From positions 1 through 64,000 of the forward strand of contig JAHHGV010000045.1 in NCBI GenBank assembly GCA_019359695.1: DNA of 64,000 bases, in the 5' to 3' direction. This DNA is from Brasilonema angustatum HA4187-MV1 (GTDB taxonomy: Bacteria > Cyanobacteriota > Cyanobacteriia > Cyanobacteriales > Nostocaceae). Below the pieces are notes generated by a model. The model saw nothing but the letters and a program-made list of their open reading frames with translations. It made no database searches and had not been told where the DNA came from. Below are positions 49,701 through 58,042 of this stretch, one piece after another (positions within the stretch are counted from its first letter, which is position 1; the number at the start of each line of letters is the position of its first letter). The position numbers and the translations under genes were made by a program.

Positions 49701-52700
49701 AAGAGCTTGCTCATATTTTCCCCATTCTCTGTAGCAAACAGCCAAATTGTACCACTGGTTAGCTACATCCTTATCTCGACCTAACTGTTGATAAACTTCC
49801 TTACTTTGTTGATAGGAATTGATTGCTTGCTCGTATTTACCCCACCCTTGATAAATCTGACCTAACTGATAGTAAGCATCAGCAATATTGACTTGGTCAT
49901 CCAACTGCTGACGAATCGCTAAGTCTTGGTTTTGGCATTCAATGGCTCGCTCATATTTTCCCCATTTTCTGTAACAAACAGCCAAATTGTACCACTGGTT
50001 GGCTACATTATTATCTCGAACTAACTGTTGATAAATTTCCTTGCTTTGTTGATAGGAATTGATTGCTTGCTCGTATTTCCCCCATTCTTGATAAATCTGA
50101 CCTAACTGATAGTAACCACTGGCAATACTAACTTGGTCATCCAACTGCTGACGAATCGCTAAGTCTTGGTTTTCGCATTCAATGGCTCGCTCATATTTTC
50201 CCCATTCTCTGTAGCAATCCGCTATCCAGTTCCACTGATTGGCTACATTCTGTTCTTGACCTAAGTGTTGGTAAACCTCCTTGCTTTGTTGATGATAATT
50301 GATTGCCTGTTCGTATTTCCCCCATTCTTGATAAATCCGACCTAATTGATAGTAAGCACTGGCAATATTGACTTGGTCATCCAACTGCTGACGAATCGCT
50401 AAGTTTTGGTTCTCGCATTCAATGGCTCGCTCATATTTTCCCCATTCTCTGTAGCAATCAGCCAACTGGTACCAGTAAGTGGCTACATCCTTTTCTTGAT
50501 ATAAGTGTTGGTAAACTTCGCGGCTTTGTTGATAGTAATTAATTGCCTGTTCGTATTTACCCCATTGTTGATATACACTACCGATAATGTATAGAATAAC
50601 CGCTTCATGTTTTAAGTTTTTGAGTTTTTTAGTAAAAACGAATGCTTTATGATAACAGTCTAGTGATTCTTCATATTTTTTCTCAATAGTTTGGCAGGAA
50701 CCCCAAGATAGCCAAAAAAGGGCACTACTTTCCAAAATTTCGGTATTTTTGGCTTGATTGTAGTAGTTATTAGCTTTTTCATATTCTTCATTTTTTTGAT
50801 GACAAAATGCTAAAGCCCAATTAAGAAATGGTTTGAGATAAGTATTTGATTCTTGGTTAATATCTTCTAAAAGCTCAATAGCTTTATCATATTTGTCTTC
50901 ACGAATATAAGACACTCCTGTCATAAACTTTAATGCTATTTTATACTTCTCATCAGCTACATTACACAGTCGGCTAGCTTCAAGAGCAGGTGATATTTCT
51001 TTACCTAATTTTTCAACTAAATAAATAATATAAATAAATAGTAAAGGTTCTAAAATATTAATAATTTTTGTTACAGACTCAACCAATCCTGCTACTTCGC
51101 CGCAAGCAATATAAAAAACAGCAGTCTTTGCCTGGATACGATTTTCTTCCGATAGTTTTAAATCAGAAGCTAACTGTTTAAGTATGTGTATAACTTCACC
51201 TTTTTGGTTAAACAGTTCAATTTTGCGCAGTAATCTGAGGATTTGCGTTGTTACATCATCTTCTATACCGAGATATGTAATAACTAACTTACGAATTATC
51301 TTCTTACGAAGAGGACTGCTATTAACTTCAACTTCAGCAATAACCTGTCCTGCAAACAATAAATCTTTCAGTTGGAATTCTAATTGTCTCAAATTGTTTG
51401 CTGATTCATCCTCAGCCTTTAACCAGACAAGTTTTATATCATTTGGTGAAAAACTTTTAATTTTTATTTCGCTATATTGCAGCACAGGTTCATAATCTTC
51501 CAACTTGATAATGATAAATAGCTTCTCGATAAGCTTCTTAACTTGGTTGGAGGAATAAATTCCGTAATACCCCAAAGCTAACAAAATCGGCTCATTCCAG
51601 CGTGGCTCATGCAGATGTTCCTGAATCAGACGCAAAATCTCACTTAGCTCATTATCAGCAATATAACGAGCAGCAAAATACTCCTCAAACGTCAGGTGCA
51701 TAAAGCCATAAACCCCAGGCATACGTTCCACAAATAAACCTGTGGTTTCCCGCACCTTCCGCAGAAACTCCGCGACTGCTTGACGGATAGAGTCCGAGTC
51801 CGGTTCAGCATCATTTATTTCCGCCAGTTGGGTTGCTAGTTTCTCTTCCACTTCCGCCTGCGTCACCAAACCGGAAGGTTTTTCCGAATGCATCCAATAC
51901 GCTAGGGGTGCTAAAAGTTGCACAACCTCGCTTTCCTTTAACATCACTCTCGGTGCATCAGGTAATTTCTTACCGAGTTGCCAATCTTCTGTTAATGTTT
52001 GCACCGCCAACTCGTACAGTTTCACCCGACGGTTAGGTAAACGTTCGCCATTGCGGTGAATCAGCGCCAAAATTGTCAACAGCAAAGGGTTGGCCGTCAA
52101 CCGCTTCACACCCTCATTATCTTCTATCGCCCTCAAGATGTCCTGCGCCTGCTCATCTCCTCTTCTTTGCCATTGCTCCTCATCGGCGTCTGGCTGCTGC
52201 TCTTGTTCAATCACTCGACACCAGCGATGCAAAAACCGCTCAACCTGTTCGCCGTCCATGTCCTCAATGGTGAACTCTGCAAACCGACTACTAAGTTGCA
52301 CATCGTGGTAGCCAGCAATCCGGCTGGTAATCACAAATTTGTTAGCGGGGAACTCTTCGACAAACTGATTGATGCGTTCTACAATACGTTTGCGGCTTTT
52401 TTGGTCAAAGACTTCATCTAACCCATCCAGCAGCATCAAGCACTGTCCTTGGCGCATCGCATTTAACAACAGCAGCGCCATTTCAGTTCTCACTTGTTCC
52501 TCTGCTTGAAAATCAGCTTCCCACTGGCGGTAGAACTGGCGCAGATATTCCAGCAAAGTCAACTCTGGTTGTTGTTTCAGTCGCTCTGCATAGTCGGCAA
52601 TACGAAAGAAAATTGGTAACAGAGTTTTACCTAACTCTTTATTCTCTTCATCAACAATCACTGTTTCCTGATTATCTCTTCTTGCTGTTGCAAAATGCAG

Positions 52701-53615
52701 CGCTAAGTAGCGCAGAAGCGTAGTTTTTCCCGCACCAGGAGCACCCAAAATCACACTATAAGAATGCTCCCGTACTGCTTCGGATAAGTCCACCTTTTGT
52801 ATAACAGTTTTAGAACTTGAATGAGCACTTGAAACAGATACAGATTTTCGACTCAATGGTTCATAGTCATAATAACCAGGTTCATCCCAATCATCGAGAC
52901 TGGCATCCATCATCCTCAATTTGTATCTATCCCCAGTCATCGTCTCAAGTTCCCGTTGACTGCGCTCAAAAGTTTCCGTAATTTCTTGTCGCCGTTGCGC
53001 TTGCAGAGAAACATAAATTTGGTCAAGAAAAATATCAACTTGGCGATTGACTTGCATCACGCCGCTCATTTTAAGATAAGAATTCTCGGCAATCAGCCAC
53101 TCTAAATAAGGATAAAGTAAAGGATTACGTGTCTCAAACTGCACAACCTTTTCACGCCAATCCCAAAAATCAGGCGCACGATGACGAAACTCATCTAAAA
53201 ACTGAGCTTTATTTAACCAAAAAATGAGTACTAAGTTTCTACCAAATAGCTCTTCTCTGCCCAAATTCAAGCGCTGCATCTCTACCGCTAAGCGCGGTGT
53301 AGGTAGTAAGTCAAGCCCAAACGCCATCACTAATTTGCGCTCTTCTTGAGAATTTTGCTGTTGACTGTCATCTAAGCTATAAAGAAAATTATGAAACGAG
53401 TTCTGACTATAAAAAAAATTGTCAGACTGAAAATATTCTTCACTGGTTTCTAAACGCTCCTGCAGCTTTTTTACAACTGGATGCTGGGGACTACTCTCTG
53501 GTGCGATGGCGAAAATAATTGTCGTCCCACTGGAAAGTTCCAATACGCTAACTAATTTCTCTAATTCTGCTTTGTCACATTCGCTCAGAGAATAGTTGGA
53601 GTCGTGAGAAATCAT
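46743..53615 (-). CDS. Giant NACHT-type STAND NTPase with TPR array
   Basis: About 2290 residues from ATG 53615. The frame extends to 53690, but that part overlaps a terminal repeat. Residues 1-220 form an N-terminal domain not recognised (ELEKLVSVLELSSGTTIIFAIA at its start). NACHT follows, with Walker A GAPGAGKTT (291-299) and Walker B LMLLDGLDEVFD (about 395), then the helical/winged part with TFEEYFAARYIAD. Residues about 850-1055 hold irregular TPRs; 1056-2094 are 13 units of 80 residues (26 TPRs); the last 200 are degenerate TPR-like helices. STAND proteins oligomerise when the repeat region senses a ligand. Second gene after the ATPase at 53861. Defence or regulated cell death is plausible but unproven. 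Confidence 0.88.
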   Translation of the reverse strand: MISHDSNYSLSECDKAELEKLVSVLELSSGTTIIFAIAPESSPQHPVVKKLQERLETSEEYFQSDNFFYSQNSFHNFLYSLDDSQQQNSQEERKLVMAFGLDLLPTPRLAVEMQRLNLGREELFGRNLVLIFWLNKAQFLDEFRHRAPDFWDWREKVVQFETRNPLLYPYLEWLIAENSYLKMSGVMQVNRQVDIFLDQIYVSLQAQRRQEITETFERSQRELETMTGDRYKLRMMDASLDDWDEPGYYDYEPLSRKSVSVSSAHSSSKTVIQKVDLSEAVREHSYSVILGAPGAGKTTLLRYLALHFATARRDNQETVIVDEENKELGKTLLPIFFRIADYAERLKQQPELTLLEYLRQFYRQWEADFQAEEQVRTEMALLLLNAMRQGQCLMLLDGLDEVFDQKSRKRIVERINQFVEEFPANKFVITSRIAGYHDVQLSSRFAEFTIEDMDGEQVERFLHRWCRVIEQEQQPDADEEQWQRRGDEQAQDILRAIEDNEGVKRLTANPLLLTILALIHRNGERLPNRRVKLYELAVQTLTEDWQLGKKLPDAPRVMLKESEVVQLLAPLAYWMHSEKPSGLVTQAEVEEKLATQLAEINDAEPDSDSIRQAVAEFLRKVRETTGLFVERMPGVYGFMHLTFEEYFAARYIADNELSEILRLIQEHLHEPRWNEPILLALGYYGIYSSNQVKKLIEKLFIIIKLEDYEPVLQYSEIKIKSFSPNDIKLVWLKAEDESANNLRQLEFQLKDLLFAGQVIAEVEVNSSPLRKKIIRKLVITYLGIEDDVTTQILRLLRKIELFNQKGEVIHILKQLASDLKLSEENRIQAKTAVFYIACGEVAGLVESVTKIINILEPLLFIYIIYLVEKLGKEISPALEASRLCNVADEKYKIALKFMTGVSYIREDKYDKAIELLEDINQESNTYLKPFLNWALAFCHQKNEEYEKANNYYNQAKNTEILESSALFWLSWGSCQTIEKKYEESLDCYHKAFVFTKKLKNLKHEAVILYIIGSVYQQWGKYEQAINYYQQSREVYQHLYQEKDVATYWYQLADCYREWGKYERAIECENQNLAIRQQLDDQVNIASAYYQLGRIYQEWGKYEQAINYHQQSKEVYQHLGQEQNVANQWNWIADCYREWGKYERAIECENQDLAIRQQLDDQVSIASGYYQLGQIYQEWGKYEQAINSYQQSKEIYQQLVRDNNVANQWYNLAVCYRKWGKYERAIECQNQDLAIRQQLDDQVNIADAYYQLGQIYQGWGKYEQAINSYQQSKEVYQQLGRDKDVANQWYNLAVCYREWGKYEQALECENHDLAIRQQLDDQVNIASAYFQLGRIYQGWRKYEQAINSYQQSQKCYQQLERENNVANLWYNLAVCYREWGKYERALECENQDLAIRQQLDEQVNVALAYYQLGRIYQESKKYEQAITSYQQSKEIYQQLSRENNVANLWNWIADCYREWGKYERAIECENQDLVIRQQLDDQVSIADAYYQLGQIYQEWGKYEQAINSYQQSKEVYQQLDRDNNVANQWYNLAVCYREWGKYERAIECENQDLAIRQQLDDQVNIADAYYQLGQIYQGWSKYEQAINSYQQSKEVYQQLDRDNNVANQWYNLAVCYKECGKYEQAVECENQDLAIRQQLDDQVNIAFAYYQLGQIYQGWGKYEQAINSYQQSKEVYQQLGGDNVADLWYWIADCYKECGKYEQAVECENQDLAIRQQLNDQVNIAFAYYQLGRIYQGWGKYERAINFYQTSKEVYQHLGGDSNVADLWNWIADCYKEWGKYERAIKCQNQDLVIRQQLNDQVNIASAYYQLGRIYQEWGKYEQAINYHQQSKELYQHLGQEQNVANQWYWMADSYKEWGKYSRAIECENQDLAIRQQLDDQVNIALAYYQLGRIYQGWGKYEPSINSYQKSKEVYQELGGDSNVADLWYWMADSYKEWGKYSRAIECQNQDLAIRQQLNDQVNIASAYYQLGRIYQEWGKYEQAINYHQQSKELYQNLDQEQNVANQWYWMADSYKEWGKYSRAIECQNQDLAIRQQLDDQVGIADAYYQLGWIYRQWGKYEQAINSYQQSKQVYQQLGRDNNVARTLRRLGYAQTLLAKTYQDNVVALSLLTLLTQAESNIHQAIQLNTTGDYKDNLAYDYTILGSLYSERLRFLLSDDSSIQEQVVLFEQYYHTGLTYLTELGQTVDRADEALDMARAYLEVEVLQNLNRAEEIAQESLRIFQEYNRRKQEAAALKLLGEIYRKRAQQNQPDAEPIATQFLSESLQIYRELDLQEEAVEVTQLMHPSNS
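47334..50450 (-). repeat. Thirteen tandem 240-bp repeats inside the NACHT-TPR gene
   Basis: Each unit encodes 80 residues (two TPRs), of the form EWGKYERAIECENQD then IRQQLDDQVNIA. Unit 8 is one codon short. DNA similarity is high across units, and neighbours share variants (units 8-9 carry KECGKYEQAV; units 11-13 carry KEWGKYSRAI), which indicates recent duplication and gene conversion. Confidence 0.9.
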
Positions 53616-53682
53616 ATAGAAAACCAGTGTAAAATTGTTTTTTATTAATGAAAGGACACGTATTTTATATTGATTTATATAG

Positions 53683-53859
53683 GGGAGCATCCCAATTTTG
53701 CAAAAATATGTTTGTCATTCTGAGCGTAACAAAGTGGAGCGAAGAATCTCAAACCTCCTCGAATGATTAAAATGCTACCCTGCGGGAAGCCACTTTGTGT
53801 CTACATTTCGCTTCGCTTCATTCAGCATGACAATAAAATTACACATTTGGGATGCTCCC
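53683..53859. repeat. 177-bp inverted-repeat element between the ATPase and NACHT genes
   Basis: GGGAGCATCCCAA (53683-53695) is perfectly inverted as TTGGGATGCTCCC (53847-53859). Just inside, TTGTCATTCTGA and TTCAGCATGACAA form a second imperfect inverted pair. Non-coding, MITE-like. It ends one base before the ATPase stop codon region at 53861. Confidence 0.7.
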
Positions 53860-53860
53860 T

Positions 53861-55162
53861 TTATATAGTCTTATGAACAGCTTGCCAACGCTGCAAATCC
53901 TCAATTAAGATAGGATTAATATCAAACCAAGGTTCCTGTCTTGAATTGTAATAACCTAAGACTAATTTGTTTTGTAAAAGTTCATCACAAATAATAAATT
54001 CACCTTTGTTCGGTAAGCTATGCGTTTTAGTTGTTAGCTTACCAGTGCAATGTACAGAATCAAGATCCGGATAGTGGTAGTCACTCAAATTATATTCTCG
54101 ACGAACTTCTTGCACTGCCTCTTGAGCAGTTTTTAAATCTACTAAAATCAATTTATTCCGCAACCCAATTTCACAAACAGTACGTGCTAATCTAACTAAA
54201 TCTCGCATCACACCGCCGCTTTTTTCACAAATGAGTTCCTGTGCATCGGGATTAAATAAACCCTTGTAACTATCACCTAAAGTATTAAGACGTTTATTAA
54301 TAACATTATTGAGAATCTTCCTACCACTGGAATTATGATGACTTGTTGGAACTAAATTATCATCACACTCAAAAACAGGAGGATTATGTAAATCCAAACA
54401 TTTTTGAAAGCTTTCCATCGGCTGACGAAAGTTTGGAGAATATCGTAGAGCAATAGGAATCGAATAGATAATATGACAGTTTAATTCTGTCAGTAATGAA
54501 CTAGAAAACATCTCCAAAGCTGTTGCTTGGTCATGTCTATCTAGTCCATCAACAATAATTAGTAATTTTTGTTTTCTTTCTTTTTCAGCTTTGTCGATGA
54601 TGGCATTGACTCGGTCAATAATATTACTTAGTGAAGGACGAACGTTAAGAGTTTTTGTGGATTCTTTAGTTAAACCGCGTTTGAGAATGAGTCCTAATTT
54701 GTCTAGAAAATTTGGTAATCCTAAACCTTCATTGTAGCTATCTTTATCTTGATACACTACAGTTGTTAAACTTTCTTGCAAATCTATTAATAATTTATCT
54801 TTGGTAGATAGCCAATTAGATTTAATAGCTTGATGCGCAATTTCTGACCCAATTAATACTACAACTTCCGCATAGCCAATATTGTAACGGTCAAGAGCCG
54901 TTTGTGTATCTATCCAGATAACTGTATAACTATCATTTAACTTTTGTTGCAATCGCCGCAGTTCTGTAGTTTTCCCCCCACCACGATGTCCAGCCAGTAA
55001 AAATTTTGCTGGCTCATCTTCCATAGCCAATAAGCTAACAAGCTTATCCACTGGACTATTATCTCTCTGGACATAAAACTTTTTCAGTTCTTCAACTGTA
55101 GCCAGAGGTTCCTCTAGCTTGAATAATTGGTAAGCAGTTCTCCAAAAATTGGTATTGCTCAT
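53861..55162 (-). CDS. AAA-like P-loop ATPase, partner of the NACHT-TPR protein
   Basis: 433 residues. N-terminal helical segment, then Walker A GHRGGGKTT (58-66), IWIDTQTALDRYNIGYAEVVVLIG, and Walker B LLIIVDGLDR (200-209) followed by HDQATALEMFSSSL. The C-terminal half includes GGVMRDLVRLARTVCE, a sensor-2-like helical part of AAA/Orc-type ATPases. No nuclease, protease or membrane domain is seen. It precedes the NACHT-TPR gene on the same strand, separated only by the 177-bp element, so the two are probably co-transcribed. I believe related pairs exist in other cyanobacteria, but this is from memory. Its biochemical role is unknown. Confidence 0.75.
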   Translation of the reverse strand: MSNTNFWRTAYQLFKLEEPLATVEELKKFYVQRDNSPVDKLVSLLAMEDEPAKFLLAGHRGGGKTTELRRLQQKLNDSYTVIWIDTQTALDRYNIGYAEVVVLIGSEIAHQAIKSNWLSTKDKLLIDLQESLTTVVYQDKDSYNEGLGLPNFLDKLGLILKRGLTKESTKTLNVRPSLSNIIDRVNAIIDKAEKERKQKLLIIVDGLDRHDQATALEMFSSSLLTELNCHIIYSIPIALRYSPNFRQPMESFQKCLDLHNPPVFECDDNLVPTSHHNSSGRKILNNVINKRLNTLGDSYKGLFNPDAQELICEKSGGVMRDLVRLARTVCEIGLRNKLILVDLKTAQEAVQEVRREYNLSDYHYPDLDSVHCTGKLTTKTHSLPNKGEFIICDELLQNKLVLGYYNSRQEPWFDINPILIEDLQRWQAVHKTI

Positions 55163-55195
55163 GCTGATAAGAAATTGACTACAAGACTATCTTTT

Positions 55196-55282
55196 AGGAG
55201 CATTCCAAATGTTCGCTCTTTATGCCAAATGTAGTGCGAGCAAGATGCTCGCACTACGTTCACACCCATTGGGATGCTCCCT
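55196..55282. repeat. 87-bp inverted-repeat element upstream of the ATPase gene
   Basis: Ends AGGAGCATTCCAAATG and CATTGGGATGCTCCCT are near-perfect inverted repeats and match the GGGAGCATCCCAA ends of the element at 53683-53859. The centre has a perfect TAGTGCGAGCA-AGA-TGCTCGCACTA hairpin. With the other copy it brackets the ATPase gene. Confidence 0.65.
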
Positions 55283-55418
55283 ATCTTTTTAAATAGAATC
55301 ACTGTTTTTCAGTATAACTAATAGCAGCTTGGGCTGAGAACCAGAATATTTAGTATAAAATTTCCTTAAACCTTCTACCCTCAGCCCCTGCTCGATCGCT
55401 GCCTATGTTTGGTTATCG

Positions 55419-57707
55419 TCAATTCTGCTCACCTATTTTGAACACACCAACAGACTTTTGCAATTCCCGCGCTATCTCTAAAGTTTTCTGTAGAGAACCT
55501 GATACATTGTAAGAGAAATCCGAAGTGCGTTCTGAAACTTTGGCAATATCGCTCATCAAAATAGCCACAGTATTAGAAGTCTGAGCTTGAGATACTGTTG
55601 TACTTGAAATCAATTGCAGTAATTGGTCAATCTGGCGAGACACCTGTGAAATCTTTGCAAGGCTAAGTTTGGCATCTTTGACAAGATTTGCTCCCTCCAA
55701 GACTTCGCTTCTTCCAAACTCCATTGCTTTAACCACATCGTTAGTTTCCACTTGGATGTTCTCTAAGATTTGTTGAATTTCTAGTGTTGCTTGGGCAGAC
55801 TGCGCAGCCAATTGACCAATTTCGTCTGCCACCACACTTAACCCCCGATTTTCATTACCTGCTCGTGATATTTCTAAACTAGCGTTGATGGATAACAAGT
55901 TGGTTTGCAAGGCGATTTGGTTAATCAACGACACAACTTTGGAAATTTCTTGGGAAGATTGACCAAGACGGTTTACCTTGTGAGCTGTTTGTGTGACTGT
56001 ATGTTGTAAATTCAAGATACTTTTGACAGTGCGATCCATTGCTACCTCACCCTCTGTAGCTATGTCAGAAGCGATCTCAGCGACTTCTGCCGCTTGATGG
56101 GCGCGATCTGCCACTGCTTGAATTGAGAGGGACATTTGATTAATCTCTGCAACGGTGCGGGTAATCTCTTGAGCTTGTTCGAGGGCTTCATTTGCCAGTT
56201 GCTGGGTGGCATTTGAGTTTTCTCCAACGGAAACATTCACCTCTTCGGCAGCTTTTTTGACAGCAGTGACGATTTGTCGTAAGTTCTCGATGATAGAGTT
56301 AAAAAAATCAGCTATTGTACCAATCTCACCTGCTGTCACCTCAGCCCTGACAGTTAAATCACCATTAGAAGCCGCTTCGATACTATTGAGCATTTGTATC
56401 AATCTTTTCTCAAGTGCTTCTTTTTGTTGACGTTGATCCTGCGAAACAGCCTCAACTTGTTCTAGGAGAGTCGCTTGATCTAGAGCAAATCCAACTTGGA
56501 TTGCTAACTGTGCGAATAAATTGATTTCCCACTCTTGCCAAGCACGAGCTTTTTTACACTCATGAGCAACCAGTAAGCCAATTAGCTGCTTTTCTAGAAA
56601 AATTGGTGCGACTAAACTTGCCTTGACTGCAAATTTTTCTAAAGTTTGTATGTGACAAACTGTAAATCCTGCTTGGTAGATGTTATCAATAGCACGCACG
56701 CGACCATTTTTGTAGTGTTGTATGTAATGCTCACTCAAACAGGGATCATTCATCTGTGTATCGATCATTTTTGACCAACCAGCAGCAACAGATTCTGATA
56801 CGATATTTCCATTCCAATCATCGTTAAAGCGATATACAACTACTCGCTCAGTTGCAAGTAAGTTTCGGATTTCTTCAACTGTTGTCTGGAGGATATCTTG
56901 CTGTTTTAAAAATTGACGAATCCGCAGGGTGATTTGTGTAAAAATTTGTGTTCGCTTGGCTTCAGCTTCTTTGCGAGAGGAGTGTTCTGCTTGTTCGGTG
57001 ACTAGAACCTTGAGTTTATCTGCCATCAAGTTGATTGCAGGACCTAAAGAAGCGAGTTCGTCTTCTTCTGCATCAATTTGGGGTTCTCCTGAACCTGGTT
57101 TTCTGAGCACATTAGTTGTATTCAGGATTGGACTTATGCACCATTGAACTAGGAAAACAGCGATCGCAACTACCAAAGCTCCTATCATTCCAATCCAAAG
57201 TAGCAGGCTTAGGAATGAGTCTTGTTGGTTGGCAGATGCAGTAACTTTATTTACAGCAAAGATCACCTCTGAACTTAAGTTTGGCAAAACTCTTGGTGTT
57301 TTCCAAACCACGTAGTTTGTGAACTGGTATGCACTATCGATTATGTAGCGATTTAAGACTGCTTGCTGTTGTTCAAGAGTATTATGCCGTACCAGAGGAT
57401 TTACCAAAATCAGTAGATAAGCCGCTATTTGAATTTTTTGATCATCCTCAAGGATCGCTTGAGGTACCTCATTCGCTATAGCAGAGGTTTTGGTTTGTTG
57501 AACTTCGGTTATTTCCTGACTAATCGATTGATTCCCAAAGTTATGAGGCGTAGTCCTAACTGTTACTAATGGAAGTGTGCCAATCGTGATAGCTAAAGCT
57601 GTCACTTTTAAGACAACACTTTTTCTAAGAACTTTAACAATACGAGTACAGTCAAGCTTCCGTGAAGGCGCTAGATTTCGCTCGTCGTATCGACGATGAT
57701 TCAACAT
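55419..57707 (-). CDS. Methyl-accepting chemoreceptor with cyanobacteriochrome-like GAF
   Basis: 762 residues. Membrane helices near 34-52 and 168-190 enclose a periplasmic region; a HAMP-like linker, GAF (about 255-410), second HAMP-like stretch (NGDLTVRAEVTAGEIG) and MCP signalling domain follow. The MCP tip region includes INQIALQTNLLSINASLE and GLSVVADEIGQLAAQSAQAT. In the GAF, Cys351 sits in VCHIQTLEKF, the canonical bilin-Cys position with adjacent His, and Cys323 lies in DPCL, close to the DXCF motif. This is the layout of PixJ/TaxD1-type phototaxis receptors. No che genes are adjacent. Chromophore binding is inferred. Confidence 0.88.
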   Translation of the reverse strand: MLNHRRYDERNLAPSRKLDCTRIVKVLRKSVVLKVTALAITIGTLPLVTVRTTPHNFGNQSISQEITEVQQTKTSAIANEVPQAILEDDQKIQIAAYLLILVNPLVRHNTLEQQQAVLNRYIIDSAYQFTNYVVWKTPRVLPNLSSEVIFAVNKVTASANQQDSFLSLLLWIGMIGALVVAIAVFLVQWCISPILNTTNVLRKPGSGEPQIDAEEDELASLGPAINLMADKLKVLVTEQAEHSSRKEAEAKRTQIFTQITLRIRQFLKQQDILQTTVEEIRNLLATERVVVYRFNDDWNGNIVSESVAAGWSKMIDTQMNDPCLSEHYIQHYKNGRVRAIDNIYQAGFTVCHIQTLEKFAVKASLVAPIFLEKQLIGLLVAHECKKARAWQEWEINLFAQLAIQVGFALDQATLLEQVEAVSQDQRQQKEALEKRLIQMLNSIEAASNGDLTVRAEVTAGEIGTIADFFNSIIENLRQIVTAVKKAAEEVNVSVGENSNATQQLANEALEQAQEITRTVAEINQMSLSIQAVADRAHQAAEVAEIASDIATEGEVAMDRTVKSILNLQHTVTQTAHKVNRLGQSSQEISKVVSLINQIALQTNLLSINASLEISRAGNENRGLSVVADEIGQLAAQSAQATLEIQQILENIQVETNDVVKAMEFGRSEVLEGANLVKDAKLSLAKISQVSRQIDQLLQLISSTTVSQAQTSNTVAILMSDIAKVSERTSDFSYNVSGSLQKTLEIARELQKSVGVFKIGEQN

Positions 57708-58042
57708 TATTCTACCTATTTATTATGTAATTTTACTGAAAATATCTCTTTAATTAGTTCGTATCGTAACAATATGGGTGTAGATACGAGTGTGATCATA
57801 ATCACTAAAAAATAGTGACAGACGTACTATTATGAACCACTGTAATTTGCTACTTCCTAAGTCAGTGCAGGCCCGGTTTCTTTCGTCGTTTACATTGTAG
57901 CTGCCTATCACATAACATGCTAGTACACGACTACTTCTTTGACGAAAATTTACTAATATATTTTGTAAAAGAATCCCAATATCTGCTGTAATCTTACTTT
58001 AGCAATCTATACCTTATCAGACGATATACTTAAGAAATTTCC
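57708..58042. promoter_or_regulatory. Divergent promoter region
   Basis: 335 bp between the divergent chemoreceptor and MASE3-like genes. Two small palindromes lie close together near 57790-57820 (GTGAT-CATA-ATCAC and TCACTA-AAAAA-TAGTGA), possible operators. No clear -10/-35 pair was assigned. Confidence 0.3.

Noticed and set aside
47334-50450. Regular repeats that could suggest a CRISPR array
   Set aside because: The 240-bp units are fully coding TPRs in one frame; there are no short repeats separated by unique spacers.
53616-53690. N-terminal extension of the NACHT-TPR frame
   Set aside because: The extra 25 codons run into the terminal inverted repeat of the element at 53683; ATG 53615 is a more sensible start.
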